64,000 nucleotides of DNA from Hymenobacter sp. BT188. Its GTDB lineage: Bacteria; Bacteroidota; Bacteroidia; Cytophagales; Hymenobacteraceae. The notes beneath the pieces are model-generated. The model did no database searches. It was not told the origin of the DNA and saw only the letters and a list, made by a program, of their open reading frames with translations. Positions 24,686-33,339 of this stretch are shown here, in pieces. The first letter of the stretch is position 1. Each line of letters opens with the position of its first letter. The stretch spans positions 434,001-498,000 of the forward strand of contig NZ_JACSCW010000002.1 of assembly GCF_014333585.1 (NCBI RefSeq), written 5' to 3'. The position numbers were made by a program, and so were the translations under genes.

Positions 24686-26131
24686 ATGGAAAACGAGCCT
24701 TCTGCCCTTGCTACCTTACGCCAGTTGAAAGAATGGCTGGATGCAGGCGCCATCACGCCCGCTGAATTTGAGGTACTCAAACGCAAGCTGCTCTTCAGCG
24801 ATACAAGCGAGTCAACTGCTGCCCCCGCGACGCCACCGTCTGCACTGCCAAGCCCGCCCCCAGCGCCGGCTGACTCTGTTGCTACGCCTGCTACGGTAGT
24901 CACATCTTCTGCGCCCCTGCCGCCACCGCCTCCGTCTTGGGACTTTAAGCATGATCCGACGGTCACGGTTCGGCCGGCAGAAGATCCAGTGACGCCTGCT
25001 GCGAATGTAGCCCCGTCGCGCGTAGAGCCCGCGCCGCGCTCTGCCACCCCGATTCCACCTGTATTCACACCGCCAGTGGTGCCGCCTGTGCCACCGGTTG
25101 TGCCTCCGCGCGAGCAAAGCCAGGCCTCACCCAAAAGGCCAGCTCCGCCAATTGATACTTTTACGCGCCCTGTTGAGATGGTGAAAGTGGGTTCATCGTC
25201 TTACCGCGACGCTGATTCTCTCACGCCCACCGAGCCCCAGGTTTCGGATAGTCGACGCTCTCGTCCGGCTATCCCGCCGCCGTCTGGTCGAAGCCCGCTG
25301 GCTACTGCTCTTATTATCGGAGGTATTTTGGCCTTGCTCGCCCTGATAGCCTACTTAGTGATGGATGATCGGGAGTCCGAACGCCTCACGAGTCTCTCGC
25401 GCTCCGGAGCCGATACCGTTAGTGTTGCGCCGGAAATCGGCCCCCAAGTCGAGCAGTTGGAACTTCCGCCCGCAACTGATACCAATTTAGAATCAGATAC
25501 TGCCCGGGTAACCCCTGCCTTACCTGCCACGCCCCCCGTAGCTACCACCGATTCTGCTCGTAGCGCTCCGTCACCCGCCGCGCAGGCACCCGTAATAACA
25601 GTTCCCTCACCTTCAGCGTCAGAAACGACGGCGCCTGCTACCAATTCGGCTCCATCTACTGCCCCAGAGGAAGGTCAAGCTGATCCTACAGAGCAGCCAC
25701 CAGTTACCACTCCGGCACCAAGCGCAAAAGTGGGGGAGGTTGAAGCAAAAGTTCGTAGCGCGCTTAGCTCATACTATGAAGATCTGAAAGCGCCGCCTTT
25801 CAATGCGGCACAGCATTTTGCGCCCATCGTCGAGCGATTTTATACTTTGCAGAACACCACGCCGGCCGCCATTAGCGCCGAGTTAGATAGGTCGCACTTT
25901 CCGGAGTTTTTGGAAGGTGAAACCCAGGGCGTACCCGGCAGCCTGACTATCAGCGAGCCCGTGCGCGATGGGTCGCGGGTAGTCACCTATTTGGAAAAAA
26001 GCCGGGCATTCCGCAAATCCCGTCAGCAGTACCAGAATACGACTGCCCAAGTGCGCATCCGCTTTAACCGCGATTTCAAAATCGTATATCTACGCCAGGA
26101 GCGACTACTGGAAAACACGTTTTCAGAGTAA
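24686..26131 (+). CDS. SHOCT-domain, Pro-rich membrane protein
   Basis: The 481-residue product has three parts. Residues 6-37 (ALATLRQLKEWLDAGAITPA, EFEVLKRKLL) are a SHOCT domain, a short motif often tethering proteins to oligomers or membranes. Residues 45-200 are very rich in Pro, Ala, Ser and Thr. One span at about 204-226 (LIIGGILALLALIAYLVM) is followed by a second Pro/Ser/Thr stretch and a C-terminal domain (about 351-481; VRSALSSYYEDLKAPPFNAA, QVRIRFNRDFKIVYLRQERL) with NTF2-like character. I infer a cytoplasmic N-terminus and periplasmic C-terminus. Start ATG 24686. Function unknown. Confidence 0.75.
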   Translation: MENEPSALATLRQLKEWLDAGAITPAEFEVLKRKLLFSDTSESTAAPATPPSALPSPPPAPADSVATPATVVTSSAPLPPPPPSWDFKHDPTVTVRPAEDPVTPAANVAPSRVEPAPRSATPIPPVFTPPVVPPVPPVVPPREQSQASPKRPAPPIDTFTRPVEMVKVGSSSYRDADSLTPTEPQVSDSRRSRPAIPPPSGRSPLATALIIGGILALLALIAYLVMDDRESERLTSLSRSGADTVSVAPEIGPQVEQLELPPATDTNLESDTARVTPALPATPPVATTDSARSAPSPAAQAPVITVPSPSASETTAPATNSAPSTAPEEGQADPTEQPPVTTPAPSAKVGEVEAKVRSALSSYYEDLKAPPFNAAQHFAPIVERFYTLQNTTPAAISAELDRSHFPEFLEGETQGVPGSLTISEPVRDGSRVVTYLEKSRAFRKSRQQYQNTTAQVRIRFNRDFKIVYLRQERLLENTFSE

Positions 26132-26205
26132 ATTTGCGCTTTGTCATTTAGCGCTTGGCAGCCCACGGCTTCTGTGCGGGCTTCCATATTTTTGCTTTTC
26201 GTGTG

Positions 26206-27267
26206 ATGCTGCTTATTGCTTTGACGCGCCCGTTGCGCCAGTTCCACTGGATTCTGTTGCTAGGCGTACTTTCTTCCTGCTTAGGCGTTATCAAGCCAGT
26301 TCGGAGCTTCACAGCCTATAAAACTGCCCCCGCCCCCGATTATGCGCAGGAAACCAATTGGGCTGCGCTTCCCTCGCGCCGTGATTCCGCCGATGCCGTA
26401 CCCAAAAACTCCGGTCTGCGCGACCAACAAGCTACTGCGGCGGCTGATGTATTTTTCATTCACCTCACGACGCTCATCCGCCCGCACGGCTGGAATGGCT
26501 CTACCACAGATGCGGCGTTAAACACCTTCACCGATCAGTTTAGCATTCGTCGCCAGGCCTCAGTTTTTAATGCTGCTGGTCGGGTATATGCCCCGCGCTA
26601 CCGTCAGGCTGCCCTCTATAGCTTCTTCGATAGTGATAGCAGCGCGAATGCCAGTGCTGCCCTGGATCTGGCGTACCAAGACGTAAAAACTGCTTTCCAG
26701 TATTACCTGGACCATTATAACGAAGGCCGCTCCATCATTCTCGCGGGCCATAGTCAAGGTGCATTTCATGCTCAGCGCCTCCTTCATGATTTCTTCGACC
26801 AAAACCCTAAGCGTCGTAGCCAATTGGTGGCCGCGTATTTAGTGGGCTTCAAAGTAAATCCTGCCGCATACCAAAACTTGCGTCCCTGCGAGGATTCCAC
26901 TCAAACCAACTGCTTTATAAGCTGGAATACCGGTGAGTGGGGCTACAGCTACGAGCCCTACCGTGACGCCCTAGCTATCAATCCGCTCACCTGGACCCGC
27001 GACACCGCCGCCGCGCCCTCTTCTCTTAACAGAGGCAGTGTTCCTCAATCCTTCAACCGCATTGACAAAGCTGTCGCTGATGCTAAAGTACACGACGGCG
27101 TACTTTGGGTGCATCCGCCCACTGTTTCCGGCTACCCACGCTTTTTGATTCCCGGCCGCCCTGAGCTACGGCATTCTTTCCACATTGCCGATTATGGGCT
27201 GTACTATATAAACGTGCGCGAGAATGCTGTGACGCGGGTACGGGCATGGCAGCGAGTCAATCAATAA
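26206..27267 (+). CDS. DUF3089-family alpha/beta hydrolase lipoprotein
   Basis: The 353-residue product has a lipoprotein-like N-terminus (FHWILLLGVLSSC). It matches DUF3089: a hydrolase fold with nucleophile elbow IILAGHSQGAFHAQRLL, the preceding DVKTAFQYYLDHYN, and ADVFFIHLTTL near residue 90. The Ser in GHSQG is the likely nucleophile; the late HSFHIADYGLYYINVRENAV carries the probable catalytic His. DUF3089 proteins are presumed lipases/esterases without known substrate. The start is ATG 26206; an in-frame TTG at 26155 would spoil the signal. Confidence 0.85.
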   Translation: MLLIALTRPLRQFHWILLLGVLSSCLGVIKPVRSFTAYKTAPAPDYAQETNWAALPSRRDSADAVPKNSGLRDQQATAAADVFFIHLTTLIRPHGWNGSTTDAALNTFTDQFSIRRQASVFNAAGRVYAPRYRQAALYSFFDSDSSANASAALDLAYQDVKTAFQYYLDHYNEGRSIILAGHSQGAFHAQRLLHDFFDQNPKRRSQLVAAYLVGFKVNPAAYQNLRPCEDSTQTNCFISWNTGEWGYSYEPYRDALAINPLTWTRDTAAAPSSLNRGSVPQSFNRIDKAVADAKVHDGVLWVHPPTVSGYPRFLIPGRPELRHSFHIADYGLYYINVRENAVTRVRAWQRVNQ

Positions 27268-27277
27268 GCTATCTATA

Positions 27278-27394
27278 ATGAAAAGGTATCTGACGCGACT
27301 GATGGCAGCAATTGGTGCCTTCACTATTTTAAAGTTTTTCTACGATACTTATCGTCTACAAAAAGATGCCAATGGGTACTTGGCTAAACTGTGA
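27278..27394 (+). CDS. 38-residue membrane peptide, possibly the 5' part of a frameshifted gene
   Basis: ATG 27278 opens a short frame (MKRYLTRLMAAIGAFTILKF, then FYDTYRLQKDANGYLAKL, stop) that looks like a membrane anchor. It overlaps the 84-residue frame by 29 bases. It may be an independent small protein, or the missing N-terminus of the next frame separated by a one-base frameshift. Confidence 0.45.
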   Translation: MKRYLTRLMAAIGAFTILKFFYDTYRLQKDANGYLAKL

Positions 27395-27620
27395 AAAAGT
27401 CAAAGTTGGGATGACTTTAGAGGCTGCGAAAAAGCTAATGGGAGACTATAATTACTATGAGCGCGCCAACCGAAGTGAGATCTGGACATTTTATAACAAC
27501 GAAAAAGCGAAGCAGTATTTCTTGACTTACCCTGCTCCATTTGCAGCATCAGAAGGAACTTGGATTCACTTTGATCCCGAAACTCAATTAGTAATTGGGG
27601 TGACTTGTGGGGAAAAATAA
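27366..27620 (+). CDS. BamE/SmpA-like small domain protein
   Basis: The 84-residue frame reads TWLNCEKVKVGMTLEAAKKL, then EIWTFYNNEKAKQYFLTYP. Its GMTxEEAxxLMG motif resembles BamE/SmpA-type domains, which are usually attached to a lipoprotein or membrane anchor. The ATG chosen here lacks any export signal; the overlapping frame at 27278 supplies one in a different phase. A terminator follows directly. A frameshift, real or introduced by sequencing, is possible. Confidence 0.55.
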   Translation: MPMGTWLNCEKVKVGMTLEAAKKLMGDYNYYERANRSEIWTFYNNEKAKQYFLTYPAPFAASEGTWIHFDPETQLVIGVTCGEK

Positions 27621-27653
27621 AAGCCCCCCAGCAACTTGCTGGGGGGCTTTTTT
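27619..27653. terminator. G6-type bidirectional terminator between convergent genes
   Basis: AAAAGCCCCCCAGCA, 4-base loop, GCTGGGGGGCTTTTTT. It serves the small gene on the plus strand and tsf on the minus strand. Confidence 0.92.
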
Positions 27654-27673
27654 ATTGTCGAAGCTAAGAAAGC

Positions 27674-28510
27674 TTAGCCACCAATAACTACGCGCTTGAA
27701 ATCCGTTACCGTCATGCCCTTCTGCTTCTTGTCGAGCAACTGAGCGATGGTGATTGAATTGTCTTTCACAAATTCTTGGTTCAGCAAAGTATTGTCCTTG
27801 TAGAACTTGTTCAGTTTGCCTTGCGCAATCTTCTCCAGCATAGCTTCGGGCTTGCCTTCGGCACGCGCTTGCTCTTTGCCAATTTCGATTTCACGCTCAA
27901 CGGTAGCAGAGTCAACACCTTCTTTGTCTACGGCTACTGGCTTCATCGCTACGATTTGCATCGCTACGTCGCGGCCCACTTCAGTCACATCGGCGCCGGC
28001 TACATTCTTCAGGCCTACAAGCACGCCTTTCTTGTTGTCGGAGTGAATGTAAGAAGCTACTTTCTCAGCAGTCAGCGTAGCGTAAGTTACGTCCAGCTTC
28101 TCGCCGATTTTACCCATCAGATCGGTGATGTGGTCTTGCAGAGTCAGGCCGTCAGCTTCTTTGGTTGCCAACAGATCTTCCTTGGTGCCAGCGTTAGTAC
28201 GCACGGCAGCATCCAGAATCTGCTGGGTCAACTCACGGAAGTTAGCCACTTTAGCTACTGATTCGGTTTCGCAAGCCAAAGCAACCAGCTTACCAGTGGT
28301 GCCATCTTCGCTTACCTGTACCAATACTAGGCCTTCGGAAGTAGCATTGTCAGCACGCTTGTCAGCGATTTTCTGGCCTTGCTTGCGCAGAATGTCACGA
28401 GCGGCTTCGAAATCGCCGTTAGCTTCGGTCAAAGCTTTTTTGCAATCCATCATGCCCGCGCCAGTCATAGCGCGCAGCTTGTTCACGTCTTGGGCGGTAA
28501 TTGCTGCCAT
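27674..28510 (-). CDS. tsf: Elongation factor Ts
   Basis: EF-Ts (278 residues) recycles EF-Tu by exchanging GDP for GTP. The N-terminal UBA-like domain (ITAQDVNKLRAMTGAGMMDC KKAL, written in two parts) carries the TGAGMMDCKKAL signature, followed by the core (SEGLVLVQVSEDGTTGKLVA). HSDNKKGVLVGL and DVAMQIVAMKPVAVD are the family's central motifs. Length is typical. It follows rpsB as in nearly all bacteria; the 160-base gap holds a long palindrome. Confidence 0.97.
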   Translation of the reverse strand: MAAITAQDVNKLRAMTGAGMMDCKKALTEANGDFEAARDILRKQGQKIADKRADNATSEGLVLVQVSEDGTTGKLVALACETESVAKVANFRELTQQILDAAVRTNAGTKEDLLATKEADGLTLQDHITDLMGKIGEKLDVTYATLTAEKVASYIHSDNKKGVLVGLKNVAGADVTEVGRDVAMQIVAMKPVAVDKEGVDSATVEREIEIGKEQARAEGKPEAMLEKIAQGKLNKFYKDNTLLNQEFVKDNSITIAQLLDKKQKGMTVTDFKRVVIGG

Positions 28511-28565
28511 TTCTTAAAAAGTTAGTAGCTAGCTAAACGCTAGAAATTAGAATGTTATGTAGGGG

Positions 28566-28671
28566 CGTTTATACAAGAAGCTAGGAGCTAAGAGGAAAAA
28601 CAGAATCCGAAAGTTGGTTCAACCCACCGGATCCTATCTTCTATCTCTTAACTCCTAGCTTCTTCTAAACG
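28566..28671. repeat. Long palindrome between rpsB and tsf
   Basis: Left arm CGTTTATACAAGAAGCTAGG continues to AAGAG at 28594; right arm (28645-28671) reads CTCTTAACTCCTAGCTTC and ends TAAACG. Two inner short palindromes (GGTT-C-AACC and ATCCG/CGGAT) fill the loop. A related copy is at 40113-40180. It may be a REP-like element, and in the transcript it would form a strong hairpin between two essential genes. Confidence 0.7.
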
Positions 28672-28672
28672 C

Positions 28673-29440
28673 TTATTCGTCGGCGGCTTGCTTTTCCTTG
28701 ATGCCTTCCTCTTCGGACTGCTTCTTGTCAGCTTCTTCCTTATCAACTTTGCGCTCCGACAGACCTTCTTCGATGGCCTTGCTCATAGCACCTACAATGA
28801 GGGAGATAGACTTTGAAGCGTCGTCGTTAGCAGGAATTGGGAAGTCAACCAGCTCAGGGTTAGAGTTAGTATCGCACATTGCGAATACCGGTATACCTAG
28901 CTTCTTAGCTTCTTTTACAGCAATGTGCTCACGCTTTACGTCGATTACGAACAGAGCAGCAGGCAGACGGCTTAGGTCGGCTACGCCGCCTAGTACGCGC
29001 TCCAGCTTCTCACGCTCACGCGACATCATCAGACGCTCGCGCTTGGCCATAGCAGCATAAGCAGTATTCTCTTTTACCATCTTGTCGATGGTGCTCATTT
29101 TCTTCAGCGACTTACGAACCGTAGCGAAGTTGGTGAGCATGCCACCCAACCAACGATCGGTTACGAAAGGCATTTTAAGGCGCTTAGCCTCTTCAGTTAC
29201 AATCTCCTGAGCCTGCTTCTTGGTAGCAACAAACATTACTTTCCGACCGCTCTTGGCGATGTTACGGATAGCGTTGGTAGCCTGATCCAGCGAAGCGAGG
29301 GTTTTGTTCAGGTCAATGATATGGATGCCGTTCTTCTCCATGAAGATGTACGGCGCCATTTTTGGATCCCACTTGCGCGTAAGGTGACCAAAGTGGGCAC
29401 CCGCGTCGAGCAGGTCTTTATATGTGGTGGACTGAGCCAT
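28673..29440 (-). CDS. rpsB: 30S ribosomal protein S2
   Basis: 255 residues. It opens with [20 protein letters not shown] and has [37 protein letters not shown] and [19 protein letters not shown], all diagnostic of S2. The C-terminal 30 residues are highly charged, as in many Bacteroidetes. It lies just after rpsI (18-base gap). Confidence 0.98.
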   Translation of the reverse strand: MAQSTTYKDLLDAGAHFGHLTRKWDPKMAPYIFMEKNGIHIIDLNKTLASLDQATNAIRNIAKSGRKVMFVATKKQAQEIVTEEAKRLKMPFVTDRWLGGMLTNFATVRKSLKKMSTIDKMVKENTAYAAMAKRERLMMSREREKLERVLGGVADLSRLPAALFVIDVKREHIAVKEAKKLGIPVFAMCDTNSNPELVDFPIPANDDASKSISLIVGAMSKAIEEGLSERKVDKEEADKKQSEEEGIKEKQAADE

Positions 29441-29458
29441 GATGAATTTCCTCTGGTT

Positions 29459-29845
29459 TTAGCGTTTCGAGAACTGGAACGAGCGGCGGGCCTTACGCTT
29501 ACCGAACTTCTTGCGCTCCACCATGCGGGGGTCGCGCGTCATGAAGCCTTCTTTCTTAAGAGCCGGCCGTGATTCAGCGTCCTCGCCTACCAGCGCTTTC
29601 GAGATAGCTAAGCGAATGGCCTCGGCCTGAGCCGAAATGCCGCCACCGCGCACATTTACTTTCACGTCGTACTGCCCGAGTTTCTCGAGTGTAGCGAAGG
29701 GCTGGTTCACGATGTTTTCCAGGAGTTCGTTGCCAAAATAGGCCTTCATTTCCCGGTCATTGATAGTGATATTCCCTTGCCCGGCCTGCATGTAGATGCG
29801 GGCCACCGAGGTTTTTCTTCTACCAGAGGTGTTGGAGATTTCCAT
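29459..29845 (-). CDS. rpsI: 30S ribosomal protein S9
   Basis: 128 residues. Begins with the S9 signature NTSGRRKTSVARIYMQAGQG, has VNVRGGGISAQAEAIRLAIS, and ends RKFGKRKARRSFQFSKR, whose basic tail reaches the ribosomal P site. It follows rplM by about 40 bases. Confidence 0.98.
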   Translation of the reverse strand: MEISNTSGRRKTSVARIYMQAGQGNITINDREMKAYFGNELLENIVNQPFATLEKLGQYDVKVNVRGGGISAQAEAIRLAISKALVGEDAESRPALKKEGFMTRDPRMVERKKFGKRKARRSFQFSKR

Positions 29846-29884
29846 TAAAGAAAAGTTAGAAAAAAATACGAAAGCCGTCGTGAC

Positions 29885-30337
29885 TTACAGTTTGTTCAAA
29901 GTGGCATCCACAGGCTGCTGGGCAGCGTGGGGGTGCTCAGCGCCCTCATACACGAACAGGCTGCGGAATTGCTCGCGGCCCAAACGGTTGTGAGGCAACA
30001 TGCCGCGTACGGCGTGCTCTATCACACGAGTCGATGACTTCTCCATCACCTCACGCATAGTTTTGCGCTTTTGACCACCGGGATAACCCGAATGCGAGAT
30101 GTAGATTTTTTCAGTCATTTTCTTGCCCGTCACACGCAGCTTATCAGCGTTGATGACGATAACCGAGTCGCCGCAATCAGAGTTGGGCGTAAACGAGGGC
30201 TTGTGCTTGCCGCGCAGGATGTTGGCAATCTGGCTGGCAACGCGACCCAGCGGGGCCACGCTGGCGTCAACGACAACCCAGCCCTTGTTGGCGTTGGCTT
30301 TGTTGACGGATTGCGTCTTGAAGCTCAGATGATCCAT
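29885..30337 (-). CDS. rplM: 50S ribosomal protein L13
   Basis: 150 residues from MDHLSFKTQ. Signature parts are GWVVVDASVAPLGRVASQIA, LRGKHKPSFTPNSDCGDSVI and AVRGMLPHNRLGREQFRSLF. The reading frame extends 31 codons upstream to 30430, but the longer N-terminus is not family-like, so I used the ATG at 30337. It is the first gene of the rplM-rpsI-rpsB-tsf cluster; the promoter should lie in 30340-30480. Confidence 0.96.
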   Translation of the reverse strand: MDHLSFKTQSVNKANANKGWVVVDASVAPLGRVASQIANILRGKHKPSFTPNSDCGDSVIVINADKLRVTGKKMTEKIYISHSGYPGGQKRKTMREVMEKSSTRVIEHAVRGMLPHNRLGREQFRSLFVYEGAEHPHAAQQPVDATLNKL

Positions 30338-30561
30338 TGGGAAGAAGGTAAGCGGTTGGAAATGAGAATAGAACGGACCAGGGTCCGGGAAAAACGGACA
30401 CAAAGTTACCGCCTTTCGATTGATATGCAAGGGTGCCTATGATATTTGTGCCTGAGTAGCACGTACTTTCAAGAACTGTAATGATTTGTGGGGGGCAATT
30501 TTGGGTTTATCCAAATCCCTAATTAGATCAGCACGTCGGGCATTTGAACCAGTTGTTTGGT

Positions 30562-31275
30562 CTATTTGAGTTGCCGCATATTTTCCACCAATACCCGAAA
30601 ATCCTTTGGGTATGGTGCTTCCACGGTCACCTCTTCACCATTGAGGCGAGCAAACGTGAGTTTAGCTGCATGCAAAGCGAATCGCTTGATGAAAGGCTGT
30701 TCCTCTTCGCCGGACTTCATGTTAAACTTCTTTTTCAGCGAAGACAAAAAGAATTCTTCCCCTCCGTACAGCGTGTCGTTTACGATGGGTGCCTGCAGGT
30801 ACATGAGGTGCAAACGTATTTGGTGCATACGGCCGGTTATAGGCACGCACTGGACCAGCGTATGCTTGGCAAATGTTTCGAGCGTGGTGAAGTAAGTTTC
30901 GGCGGCCTTGCCTTTATAAGCCAGCCGAGCCTTGCCTTTCGTGGTTGTTTCAATACTCCGATCTACCAATTTATTGTCGAAATGATGGACGCCCCAAGCT
31001 ACAGCGTGGTAGTTCTTTTTCACCTCCCGGTTCTCAAACTGCATGGAGAGGTGACGGTAGGCCTCTGGGTTCTTGGCCAAGGCCAAAGCACCAGACGTTT
31101 CCTTGTCTAGGCGATGGCAGGCCTGCATATCGGAATGGTACTGGCGGGCCATGCGCAGAATGTTGGGTGCACCGCCCACGCGCTCATCAAGCGTAGCTAG
31201 AAAAGGCGGCTTGTTGATGACGATGTAATCGTCGTCTTCAAACAGGATAAGATCTTGAAAATCGGGTTGCTTCAT
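30562..31275 (-). CDS. RluA-family pseudouridine synthase
   Basis: A 237-residue enzyme that isomerises uridine to pseudouridine in rRNA or tRNA. The catalytic Asp is in CHRLDKETSGALALAKN near residue 70. GRMHQIRLHLMYLQAPIVND is the conserved second motif, with LHAAKLTFARLNGEEVTVEA near the end. There is no S4 domain, so it belongs to the short RluA group. Which base it modifies cannot be told. Start ATG 31275. Confidence 0.9.
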   Translation of the reverse strand: MKQPDFQDLILFEDDDYIVINKPPFLATLDERVGGAPNILRMARQYHSDMQACHRLDKETSGALALAKNPEAYRHLSMQFENREVKKNYHAVAWGVHHFDNKLVDRSIETTTKGKARLAYKGKAAETYFTTLETFAKHTLVQCVPITGRMHQIRLHLMYLQAPIVNDTLYGGEEFFLSSLKKKFNMKSGEEEQPFIKRFALHAAKLTFARLNGEEVTVEAPYPKDFRVLVENMRQLK

Positions 31276-31339
31276 AACGGGCCGCAAAGGTACGAAGCAA
31301 AACACGCTTTACAGCCTATGCGGTAGACGACCTTATGGA

Positions 31340-32413
31340 CTACGCCTGGGGTGTTTCTGTAGCCTTTGTCGGCCTACGTGGCTTTGCTAACTTAAACTCC
31401 AGCGAGGTGCCTTGTCCAGCTTCACTGCGCACTCGGATGGTCGATTTGTGCGCTTCTACGATATGCTTGCTAATGGCAAGGCCTAACCCCGAGCCGCCGG
31501 AATCGCGGGAACGGCTTTTATCGATACGATAGAAGCGCTCGAAAATGCGGTTTTGGTGCTGCTTTGGGATGCCCTCACCATCGTCGCGAACGGAAACACG
31601 GACAGCTTTGCTGGTTTCGGCCAGCATGACGGTTACATGACCAGCCTCGCGACCATATTTTATGGCATTATCAATCAGGTTGACCAGCACTTGCCGAATG
31701 CGGTTGCGGTCGGCAAGCACCAAAATGCCTCCCACAGATTCGTTCGACAGTATTAATTCGAGCTTAACTTGGCGCTGGGTGGCTCTGGATTCCAATTGCT
31801 CAAATATCTCGCGTACTAGCTCGCCCAAGTCGAATGCTTGCCGTCGCATCCGAACTACTCCTTTTTCCAGCTGAGAGATGGTTACTAAATCCTGTACTAA
31901 CTCGTCAAGAGTATCGAGGCTGGTAGCGGCTTTCTTGAGAAACTTCTGGCGCAGAAACTCGTCGTCCATGTCGCCATCCAAAACGGTGTGAAGAAAACCC
32001 TGAGCGGCAAAAATGGGCGTTTTCAACTCGTGTGATACATCGGCCAAAAACTCGCGGCGAAGTGTTTGCAGGCGTTTTAGCTCGTCTATTTCCCGTTGCT
32101 TTCGCTCCGCCATTTGTAGTATCTCATCCCGCATGCGCTTTAGAGGCTCAGGCCGAAACAAAAATTTATTCGACAGCTTCCGAAACTCCTTGCGCTTGAC
32201 GTTTTCTAGGCCAGCGTAGATGTTGTTGATTTCACGAAAGATCAACGCCTCAAACGCCAAATAAACGAGTAGAAAGCAAGCCGCTACGGTGATACCCGCA
32301 GCCAAAAATGCTTGCTGAAACGGGAGCGTCGGCACCGTCCAAGCGAACGTAACGAGCACCGCTGCCACAAGCAAGGCAATAAGAATGGCAATCGAGCGGG
32401 AAGAGAAATCCAT
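31340..32413 (-). CDS. PhoR-like membrane histidine kinase
   Basis: 357 residues with two N-terminal spans (IAILIALLVAAVLVTFAW and FLAAGITVAACFLLVYLAF), almost no periplasmic sensor, and then a HAMP-like helical stretch. The phosphoacceptor is in FLADVSHELKTPI, followed by ATPase motifs NLIDNAIKYG, VRDDGEGIP and SGGSGLGLAISKHIV. The adjacent OmpR-type regulator gene is upstream in the same direction, so the two form a two-component system, PhoRB-like by architecture. A hairpin lies in the 120-base gap between them. Confidence 0.92.
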   Translation of the reverse strand: MDFSSRSIAILIALLVAAVLVTFAWTVPTLPFQQAFLAAGITVAACFLLVYLAFEALIFREINNIYAGLENVKRKEFRKLSNKFLFRPEPLKRMRDEILQMAERKQREIDELKRLQTLRREFLADVSHELKTPIFAAQGFLHTVLDGDMDDEFLRQKFLKKAATSLDTLDELVQDLVTISQLEKGVVRMRRQAFDLGELVREIFEQLESRATQRQVKLELILSNESVGGILVLADRNRIRQVLVNLIDNAIKYGREAGHVTVMLAETSKAVRVSVRDDGEGIPKQHQNRIFERFYRIDKSRSRDSGGSGLGLAISKHIVEAHKSTIRVRSEAGQGTSLEFKLAKPRRPTKATETPQA

Positions 32414-32467
32414 GAGCTGAAGCGAGGTGTTGTGCGGGGCTAAGACTAGCTGCCGCAAGCCCAAATA

Positions 32468-32499
32468 TAAAGCCGACCCTGTAGCAGGGCCGGCTTTTT
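32468..32499. terminator. Hairpin with T-run between response regulator and kinase genes
   Basis: AAAGCCGaCCCTG pairs with CAGGGcCGGCTTTTT across a 3-base loop. On the minus strand its tail is also T-rich. It sits inside a two-gene regulatory unit, so it may attenuate kinase expression rather than end the operon. Confidence 0.7.
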
Positions 32500-32534
32500 A
32501 CCGGTGCAGATAAATCAAATTCTGACTCCGCAAA

Positions 32535-33236
32535 TCATTCATCGATGTTAAACTTATAACCCACACCCTTGATAGTTTGGATGTGATGGTCGCCGACTTT
32601 TTCTCGCACTTTGCGCACATGCACATCTACCGTACGAGCCAGTACAAACACATCATTACCCCAAATATTTTGAAGCAATTCTTCGCGGCCAAATACCTTA
32701 TGAGGCGAAGCAGCAAGGAAAGCCAATAGCTCAAACTCCTTTTTGGGCAATGATATTTTGCGTCCTTCCTGATACACAGCAAAGCCCGTCCGGTCGATGC
32801 GCAAACCGTTGATTTCGATGGTATCCAGCACCACTTGCGGATCTTTGTCGCGGCGTACGAAGGCGGCCAGGCGGCCCATAAGGGCGCGGGGCTTGATAGG
32901 CTTGGCAATGAAGTCATCAGCGCCGGCCTCGAAGGCGGCTACTTCCGAAAACTCCTCGGCACGGGCCGTCAGGAAGATGATGTACGTGTCTTTGAACTTG
33001 GGCAAGGTCCGCAGCTGCCGACAGGTATCGATACCATCAAGATGGGGCATCATTACATCGAGCAATACAATGTCGGGCTCGAACTGGGGGGCAATTTCCA
33101 GAGCTTTGCGGCCGTCAGGAGCAGTCGCTACGTCGTAGCCTTCCTTGCGCAGGTTGTATTCCAGCAGTTCTACAATGTCTGGGTCATCATCGACTACCAG
33201 AATTTTGTAGGAGTTAGGGGGTGCGGTTGGTTGCAC
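32535..33236 (-). CDS. OmpR/PhoB-family response regulator
   Basis: A receiver domain (ILVVDDDPDIVELLEYNLRK; phosphoacceptor Asp in DIVLLDVMMPHLDG; the conserved Lys in DDFIAKPIKP) is joined to a winged-helix DNA-binding domain (KEFELLAFLAASPHKVFGRE, then RTVDVHVRKVREKVG). It pairs with the PhoR-like kinase gene downstream. The frame is open to a TTG at 33296, but no ATG precedes the receiver. A TAATTTTG -7-like site (complement of 33272-33279) lies inside that extension. I therefore favour GTG 33236, giving about 234 residues. Confidence 0.9.
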   Translation of the reverse strand: MQPTAPPNSYKILVVDDDPDIVELLEYNLRKEGYDVATAPDGRKALEIAPQFEPDIVLLDVMMPHLDGIDTCRQLRTLPKFKDTYIIFLTARAEEFSEVAAFEAGADDFIAKPIKPRALMGRLAAFVRRDKDPQVVLDTIEINGLRIDRTGFAVYQEGRKISLPKKEFELLAFLAASPHKVFGREELLQNIWGNDVFVLARTVDVHVRKVREKVGDHHIQTIKGVGYKFNIDE

Positions 33237-33339
33237 AGGGCAGAGGTTTGAGTCAGAAGAATAATCGACTACAAAATTACCGTTTGCTGAGACCAACCTA
33301 ATGTTACCTTATTGTGAACTGCCTCGGCGAGTAGTTTAC

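Noticed and set aside
27776..28261. 161-residue frame antisense to tsf
   Set aside because: It sits opposite a highly conserved ribosomal-cluster gene and lacks any recognisable motif.
28600..28640. GGTTCAACC string in the rpsB-tsf palindrome, resembling a tRNA T-loop
   Set aside because: No acceptor, D or anticodon stems can be drawn; it is part of nested palindromes.
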